A stretch of DNA of 64,000 nt from positions 399,001 through 463,000 of the forward strand of contig NC_018013.1 in NCBI RefSeq assembly GCF_000265385.1. The letters are read 5' to 3'. This document shows, piece by piece, positions 59,720 to 64,000 of this stretch. Numbering within the stretch: the stretch's first letter is position 1; each line of letters begins with the position of its first letter. The DNA is from Aequorivita sublithincola DSM 14238 (GTDB taxonomy: Bacteria > Bacteroidota > Bacteroidia > Flavobacteriales > Flavobacteriaceae). The translations under genes and the position numbers were made by a program. A model generated the notes under the pieces. The model was not told the DNA's origin and did not search any database. It was given only the letters and a program-made list of their open reading frames with translations.

Positions 59720-60508
59720 AGTGGCTTTCACTTCAAAAATCAAAGGGTATAATTTGCTTTGCAGTTCAAACATTCCATCCGCCGTCTTTAACAGTTCTGG
59801 AAAAATATAATAAGGCGAAGCATCATATTCCCTAAGATATTCAATATGAAGCCCAGCTTCAGAAAGCGCCGTTATCACTTCCCCTAAACTGTGATTCCAA
59901 CCATATTCTTTGCTTATCATTTTCGAATCCTTATTGGCATAAGTTCCGTCATATTCTTCATAAATAGCCTCTTCTTGAGCATAGCCATATTTCATAACGG
60001 GTGGTGAAACAGTATAATCAAACATCCAAGCTATAGGATGAAATTCAACAATATAAAAGAATCCACCTGGCTTCAATCTTTCTGAAATCATCTTTGCCCA
60101 AGGCTTTAAATTTGGCAACCAACCAATGGTTCCATAGCTTGTGAACACAATATCAAACTTTTCTGAAATAAACTGTGAAGTATCTAGAACATTACAACAA
60201 ACAAATTTCGCGTCAAGATTTAATTCACCGTTCAACTGTGTCGCAAGTTTTATTCCTTCATCAGAAATATCTACTCCTGTGCATTTAGCTCCCAGACGAC
60301 TAAAACTAAAAGTATCTTGCCCAAAATGGCATTGAAGATGAAGTAAACTTTTCCCAGAAACATCTCCCAGTGCTTTTAGTTCATACGAATTCAATGAAGA
60401 TTTCCCTTTTTTGAAAGTAGCCAAATCATAGAATTCACTGTCTGCGTGAATTGCCACTTTAGCATTCCAAGTCTCTCGATTTGTGTCAAACTCATTATTA
60501 AATTTCAT
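59708..60508 (-). CDS. Class I SAM-dependent methyltransferase
   Basis: The 266-residue protein has motif I LLHLQCHFGQDTFSFSRLG, with acidic GVDISDEGI after it, and VFTSYGTIGWLPNL as motif IV. The N-terminus (NRETWNAKVAIHADSEFYDL) and the tail (ASPYYIFPELL) fit a Bacteroidota subgroup of unknown substrate. The stop overlaps the large hairpin by eight bases. No promoter is recognised. Confidence 0.88.
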   Translation of the reverse strand: MKFNNEFDTNRETWNAKVAIHADSEFYDLATFKKGKSSLNSYELKALGDVSGKSLLHLQCHFGQDTFSFSRLGAKCTGVDISDEGIKLATQLNGELNLDAKFVCCNVLDTSQFISEKFDIVFTSYGTIGWLPNLKPWAKMISERLKPGGFFYIVEFHPIAWMFDYTVSPPVMKYGYAQEEAIYEEYDGTYANKDSKMISKEYGWNHSLGEVITALSEAGLHIEYLREYDASPYYIFPELLKTADGMFELQSKLYPLIFEVKATKKT

Positions 60509-60660
60509 AAATTATCATTTAGATAAAAATAAAAAAATTAGCTCTAAAGCCACAATCTCTAACAATTTTGATTATTTGTAATCAAATCGTTTGAAATGAT
60601 TGAAACATTAACACTTTTGTTGTAAATTTAAAAAATACTAACTTCAAAAATTATTACTTT

Positions 60661-60819
60661 ATGGGCGACATTATTTGGTTAATCGTAGTTCTCCTTATTA
60701 TAGGATGGCTCGTAGGTTATTTCGGTTTCGGTGAAGCCGTTGGTAGTCTAATTCACATTTTATTGGTTTTGGCTATTATTGGTATTCTGTACCGATTGGC
60801 AACTGGCCGTAGACCATAA
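60661..60819 (+). CDS. Small lmo0937-type membrane protein (52 aa)
   Basis: ATG 60661 opens a 52-residue protein (MGDIIWLIVVLLIIGWLVGY) with two hydrophobic helices separated by GFGEAVG and a basic end (RRP). It fits the lmo0937 family of small membrane proteins, often stress-induced. It lies 38 bases before a small lipoprotein gene, with which it is probably expressed. Confidence 0.78.
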   Translation: MGDIIWLIVVLLIIGWLVGYFGFGEAVGSLIHILLVLAIIGILYRLATGRRP

Positions 60820-60857
60820 TTATTTTAAACTAAATTAACACTAAACAACAAATCAAG

Positions 60858-60989
60858 ATGAAAAAAGTATTTCTAATTTTATTTGCTGCCGGTTTAATGA
60901 GTACTGGCTTTACAAGTTGTCGCGAAAAGAAAACTGTGGGCGACAAAATAGAAGATGTTGCAGACGACATTGAAGATGCAGTAGATTAA
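60858..60989 (+). CDS. Small lipoprotein with acidic tail (43 aa)
   Basis: ATG 60858 gives MKKVFLILFAAGLMSTGFTS, then Cys21 as the lipid site and REKKTVGDKIEDV. The mature part is about 22 residues and very acidic (DDIEDAVD). It follows the lmo0937-type gene and precedes a strong terminator. Its pattern (short signal, Cys, acidic coil) is seen in other small envelope lipoproteins; no function is known. Confidence 0.65.
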   Translation: MKKVFLILFAAGLMSTGFTSCREKKTVGDKIEDVADDIEDAVD

Positions 60990-61010
60990 TTTTAATTTCC
61001 AAAATTTATT

Positions 61011-61043
61011 AAAAGCCCTTTCAATTTTTTTGAAAGGGCTTTT
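61011..61043. terminator. Terminator between small lipoprotein and GNAT gene
   Basis: AAAAGCCCTTTCA (61011-61023) and TGAAAGGGCTTTT (61031-61043) form a perfect 13-bp stem with a T-rich loop. It sits between convergent genes and can serve both. Confidence 0.88.
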
Positions 61044-61049
61044 CAGTTG

Positions 61050-61325
61050 TTATTTTTCTGCAAGTATAGATTTCCATTCAGGGTGTTTGTCTATATAACT
61101 TTTTATGAAAGAACACTTGGGTATTACTTTCAAACCGCGAAGTTCGATCTCCAATAAAGCTTTTTCGGTCATTTCGCCCGCCACTCCTTGCCCTGCAAGC
61201 TCTTTGGGAACCTCGGTATGATTTAATGATAAAATACCTGGCAAAACAGAGTATTCAATAATTGCTTTATGACCATCAATTGTGGTCTCGAATCTGTTTT
61301 GTTCTTTGTTATCAATTATTCGCAT
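61050..61325 (-). CDS. GNAT-like N-acetyltransferase (YjdJ type)
   Basis: The 91-residue protein is a minimal GNAT fold. It has NHTEVPKELAGQGVAGEMTEKAL (acetyl-CoA loop Q-x-x-G-x-A) and CSFIKSYIDKHPEW near the end, which match the YjdJ group. The acetyl acceptor is unknown. It precedes a CDGSH/ferredoxin-like gene in reverse order on the same strand (116 bases). Confidence 0.88.
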   Translation of the reverse strand: MRIIDNKEQNRFETTIDGHKAIIEYSVLPGILSLNHTEVPKELAGQGVAGEMTEKALLEIELRGLKVIPKCSFIKSYIDKHPEWKSILAEK

Positions 61326-61441
61326 GCTAATAAGGATTTTTGAGGTTAAAGACTTATAAAACTACAAATAATAATTGAGCTGTCTTTTCATAATTACCAT
61401 TTACAAATTTATTACCGCAGTTCTTCTTTATTTTGAAATAA

Positions 61442-61870
61442 CTATTCCCAAGAATGTTGTTTATGTGCTCCGTCACAAAATGGTTTTTTGGCACTATCGC
61501 CACAACGACAAAATGCTGTGACTTTTGATTTTTGCTCTTCATAACCATGGTCATAAGTTACCGAAAGGGTGCTATAAACCATTAAAGGACCATTTTTAAC
61601 AATCTCAACTTTAGTATTTTCAGCGCTATTTTCTGAAGGGTTTTCAACATTCCCAGTAGCATTCATAAAATAACTTAAGGCGCCACTATGGCAATTGCCA
61701 ACAGTTTTAATGATTTTTTCAGTTGAAGAATTTTCAGTTTGTATCCATGGTTTTTCTTTAGGTTTAAAAACTTCAGGTAAACCATGCACGCAGTTTGCGG
61801 AATGTATGGAAAGAGTAGGTTTCCAAACTGCTGTAAGTTCGCCGTTCGTGTATTTTATCGCTTTTTCCAT
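61442..61870 (-). CDS. Fer4_19 plus CDGSH iron-sulfur protein
   Basis: The 142-residue protein has an N-terminal Fer4_19-type domain (HSANCVHGLPEVFKPKEKPWI, then NCHSGALSYF). A C-terminal CDGSH motif follows, CRCGDSAKKPFCDGAH, whose three Cys and one His hold a 2Fe-2S cluster. In the first domain the position of the usual first cysteine ligand (before IHxAxC) is Ser, so its cluster may be incomplete. It is divergent from the lipoprotein gene. Role probably in redox or iron homeostasis. Confidence 0.87.
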   Translation of the reverse strand: MEKAIKYTNGELTAVWKPTLSIHSANCVHGLPEVFKPKEKPWIQTENSSTEKIIKTVGNCHSGALSYFMNATGNVENPSENSAENTKVEIVKNGPLMVYSTLSVTYDHGYEEQKSKVTAFCRCGDSAKKPFCDGAHKQHSWE

Positions 61871-61937
61871 ATTATAAATTTACAAAAAATATGAAAGCAC
61901 TGTTGGTTTGAGTATTTTTACTTAAAATAATTAAATT

Positions 61938-62636
61938 ATGAAAAGAATATTTTACATCTCCCTTATTGCAATTACATTAATTTCCTGTAACAATAAAAAT
62001 TCTAAAAAAACTGAAATTGAACCTTTAATTTCCGAAGAAAAATTAACAACCGCTGAAAAAATAGCCAACGCCAACGGTAATGAAAACTGGAAAGACGTTT
62101 CAGAAATAGCGTTCACTTTCAACGTAGATCGTGGTGAAAATCATTTTGATCGATCTTGGATTTGGAAGCCTAAAACGGGAGATATCTCATCAATTTCTTC
62201 TGAAGGTATCTCTGAAAATTACAACCGCTCAACAATGGACAGCTTAACTAAGCAAACCGATGCCGGATTTATTAACGACAAATACTGGCTATTGGCTCCT
62301 TTTCAGCTTGTTTGGGATGCAGGCACCACTTTTTCAGAAAAAGAAAATGTTGAAGCTCCAATTTCAAAGGAAACATTAAATCAACTTACCATTGTCTATA
62401 AAAATGAAGGAGGCTATACTCCTGGCGATGCTTATGATTTTTTCTACGATAAAAACTTCAAAATAAAAGAGTGGATTTATAGAAAAGGAAACGCCGAAGA
62501 ACCTTCAATGATAACAACTTGGGAAGATTATGAAAACTTCAACGGACTTGAAATAGCCAAAACGCATAAAGACAGTACGGGTAATTTCAAATTGTATTTT
62601 ACAAATATTTCAGTTAAAAAAGAAGCTAAAAATTAA
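61938..62636 (+). CDS. Lipoprotein of unknown function
   Basis: The 232-residue protein has a lipobox ending LISC (Cys18), followed by NNKNSKKTE. The mature part is a beta-rich domain with NGNENWKDVSEIAFTF, WKPKTGD and YDFFYDKNFKIKEWIYRKG, which recalls the LolA/outer-membrane lipoprotein fold. It may belong to a Bacteroidota family such as DUF6503, but I cannot be sure. It lies 42 bases ahead of kynU, which has its own promoter element. Confidence 0.75.
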   Translation: MKRIFYISLIAITLISCNNKNSKKTEIEPLISEEKLTTAEKIANANGNENWKDVSEIAFTFNVDRGENHFDRSWIWKPKTGDISSISSEGISENYNRSTMDSLTKQTDAGFINDKYWLLAPFQLVWDAGTTFSEKENVEAPISKETLNQLTIVYKNEGGYTPGDAYDFFYDKNFKIKEWIYRKGNAEEPSMITTWEDYENFNGLEIAKTHKDSTGNFKLYFTNISVKKEAKN

Positions 62637-62640
62637 TTGC

Positions 62641-62648
62641 TATTTTTG
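62641..62648 (+). promoter_or_regulatory. Candidate -7 element of kynU
   Basis: TATTTTTG matches TAnnTTTG exactly and lies 30 bases ahead of the kynU ATG. No -33 TTTG. Confidence 0.4.
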
Positions 62649-62678
62649 TGAAAAGCTGAAAAAACACAACCTACACGA

Positions 62679-63944
62679 ATGTTCCAAAACAATATAGAAT
62701 ACGCTAGAAAACAAGATGCCGAGGATTCCTTAGCTTCATTCAGAAATAAATTTCACATTCCAAAAAACGATTTTGGGGAAGAAATGGTTTATCTCTGCGG
62801 AAATTCCCTCGGATTACAACCAAAAATTACTTCAGAATATATTCAGGAAGTCTTAAATGATTGGGCAAAGTTTGGAGTTGAAGGTCACACCGAAGCAAAA
62901 AATGCTTGGCTTCCGTACCACGAATTTTTAGCCGAAAATATGGCGAAAATCGTTGGCGCGAAACCTTCGGAAGTTGTTGTGATGAACACTTTAACTACCA
63001 ATCTTCATTTAATGATGGTTTCGTTTTACCAACCCACAAAAACGAAATATAAAATTGTGGTGGAAAGTGATGCTTTCCCGAGTGATAAATACGCTGTGGA
63101 AAGTCAGTTGAAGTTTCACGGAGTAGATATAAAAGATGCTCTAATTCTCTGGAAACCCAGAAAGGGCGAAGAACTCTGCCGTTTTGAAGATTTAGAAGAA
63201 ATAATGAAACAACACGGAAACGAGATTGCTTTATTAATGATTGGAAGCACCAATTATTACACAGGCCAATCTTTTCCGCTGAAAAAAATTACCGAACTCG
63301 GTCATAAATATAAGTGTATGGTTGGTTTTGATTTGGCGCACGGCGCAGGAAATATTCAACCAAATCTTCACGAAACCGGAGCCGATTTCGCCGTTTGGTG
63401 CACCTATAAGTATTTAAACAGCGGCCCTGGAAGTTTGGGCGGATGTTTTGTTCACGAACGCCACGCCAACAACGAAAAATTAAACCGTTTTGCAGGTTGG
63501 TGGGGACATAACAAAAAAACGCGTTTCAATATGCGAAAAGATTTTGATGCGCTTCCTGGTGCTGAAGGCTGGCAATTAAGCAATCCACCAATACTTTCAA
63601 TGGCTGCAATTAGAGCTTCTTTAGACACTTTTGCAGAAGCTGGTTTCGAAAACATTCGGAAGAAATCTGAAAAACTTACAGGTTATTTAGAGTTTCTATT
63701 GGACGAAATGAAAAACGAAGCCATCAACGTAATTACACCTAGAAACCCTGAGGAACGCGGTTGTCAGCTTTCAATACAAGTGAAAAATGCTGACAAAAGA
63801 TTACATACAAAACTAACCGAAGCTGGCGTAATCAGCGATTGGCGCGAGCCAGACGTAATTCGTATTGCTCCTGCCCCACTTTATAATAGTTTTGAAGATG
63901 TTTTTAAGTTTTCTGAAAAGCTGAAAGAAGTATTGAAAAAATGA
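62679..63944 (+). CDS. kynU: Kynureninase
   Basis: The 421-residue PLP enzyme cleaves kynurenine to anthranilate and alanine in tryptophan breakdown. It has VYLCGNSLGLQPK, VGFDLAHGAGN, the PLP lysine in WCTYKYLNSGPGSLGG and RFAGWWGHNKKTRFNM. Length and motifs match the family through the end. Other kynurenine pathway genes are not in the window. The gene ends with the second copy of the long inverted repeat. Confidence 0.96.
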   Translation: MFQNNIEYARKQDAEDSLASFRNKFHIPKNDFGEEMVYLCGNSLGLQPKITSEYIQEVLNDWAKFGVEGHTEAKNAWLPYHEFLAENMAKIVGAKPSEVVVMNTLTTNLHLMMVSFYQPTKTKYKIVVESDAFPSDKYAVESQLKFHGVDIKDALILWKPRKGEELCRFEDLEEIMKQHGNEIALLMIGSTNYYTGQSFPLKKITELGHKYKCMVGFDLAHGAGNIQPNLHETGADFAVWCTYKYLNSGPGSLGGCFVHERHANNEKLNRFAGWWGHNKKTRFNMRKDFDALPGAEGWQLSNPPILSMAAIRASLDTFAEAGFENIRKKSEKLTGYLEFLLDEMKNEAINVITPRNPEERGCQLSIQVKNADKRLHTKLTEAGVISDWREPDVIRIAPAPLYNSFEDVFKFSEKLKEVLKK

Positions 63945-64000
63945 CATAAGACTCATTCACATAGGATGTAGGACTAATAATCTGCAATATTTGTCCTACG
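63944..64000. repeat. Second copy of the GTAGGAC inverted repeat, cut by the window edge
   Basis: GACATAAGAC ... GTAGGACTA (63944-63976) is followed by GTCCTACG (63993-64000) in inverted order, as in the copy at 219-316. The loop is shorter, about 18 bases. It may act as the kynU terminator or be a dispersed element. Confidence 0.5.

Overview
The window reads as a chromosomal segment of an AT-rich member of the Bacteroidota, most likely a marine-type Flavobacteriaceae. I infer this from the gene families (type III glutamine synthetase, DUF4293, Rho with a long disordered insert, LytS/LytTR pair, a type IX secretion sorting tail, flavobacterial-type PurM and curli proteins). The promoter grammar agrees: TTTG-N19/20-TAnnTTTG is found intact upstream of purM and tRNA-Arg, and a bare TAnnTTTG precedes many other genes. 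Several starts are TTG, and Shine-Dalgarno sequences are not evident. No transposase, integrase, phage gene or CRISPR array is visible, so this looks like core genome.

Layout. 1-2652: pyrF (5' end only), prfA and purM, all on the minus strand. 2733-8863: a complete curli (nucleation-precipitation amyloid) locus on the minus strand in the order csgA, csgB-like, csgE (with a CsgH-like N-terminal domain), csgF, csgG (with an added C-terminal barrel-like domain) and a surface-type lipoprotein. It ends in a strong hairpin terminator. A 746-base regulatory gap (8864-9609) separates it from glnN. 9610-17511: glnN, a Ca2+/H+ or Na+ antiporter, a secreted repeat protein, apt, tRNA-Arg(ACG), clpS, prmA, tpiA and a TlpA-like thioredoxin. 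17650-26750: a peptide-type ABC permease, a DoxX/DUF6624 fusion and DUF1599 as one operon; then folP, cdaA (c-di-AMP synthase), an ABC exporter, truA, a YfcE-like phosphodiesterase and DUF4293. 26953-34407: rho, a LytTR/LytS two-component pair, a kelch protein with a sorting tail, an M14 peptidase and a Nudix hydrolase. 34415-41214: pyrE, a START-like protein, birA, rsfS, ftsH, then LUD-cdsA-psd-ACBP as a phospholipid operon. 41215-49554: a coiled-coil protein, a Coa1-like protein, valS, DUF1573, a PDZ aspartyl protease, an aminotransferase, murB and a fasciclin lipoprotein. 49645-58852: a small membrane protein, a GT2 glycosyltransferase overlapping an ECF-type sigma factor, lipA, gapA, a hybrid histidine kinase, lpxK, a Nif3-like protein and a CT398-like coiled-coil protein. 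58963-64000: msrA, a methyltransferase, two small envelope proteins, a GNAT protein, a CDGSH protein, a lipoprotein and kynU.

The most interesting unit is the curli locus. It carries four departures from the enterobacterial system: a CsgH-like domain fused to CsgE, a barrel-like domain fused to CsgG with a changed pore eyelet, a cysteine-rich tail on the major curlin, and an extra propeller lipoprotein closing the operon. Its upstream gap holds three copies of an AAGGGGATA-type site and a perfect 17-bp palindrome, and there may be a divergent small transcript. Elsewhere, glnN has two identical 13-bp sites 52 bp apart, the proximal one next to its promoter. Several families of short palindromic repeats are scattered between genes, and one resembling them lies in frame inside an ABC permease gene.
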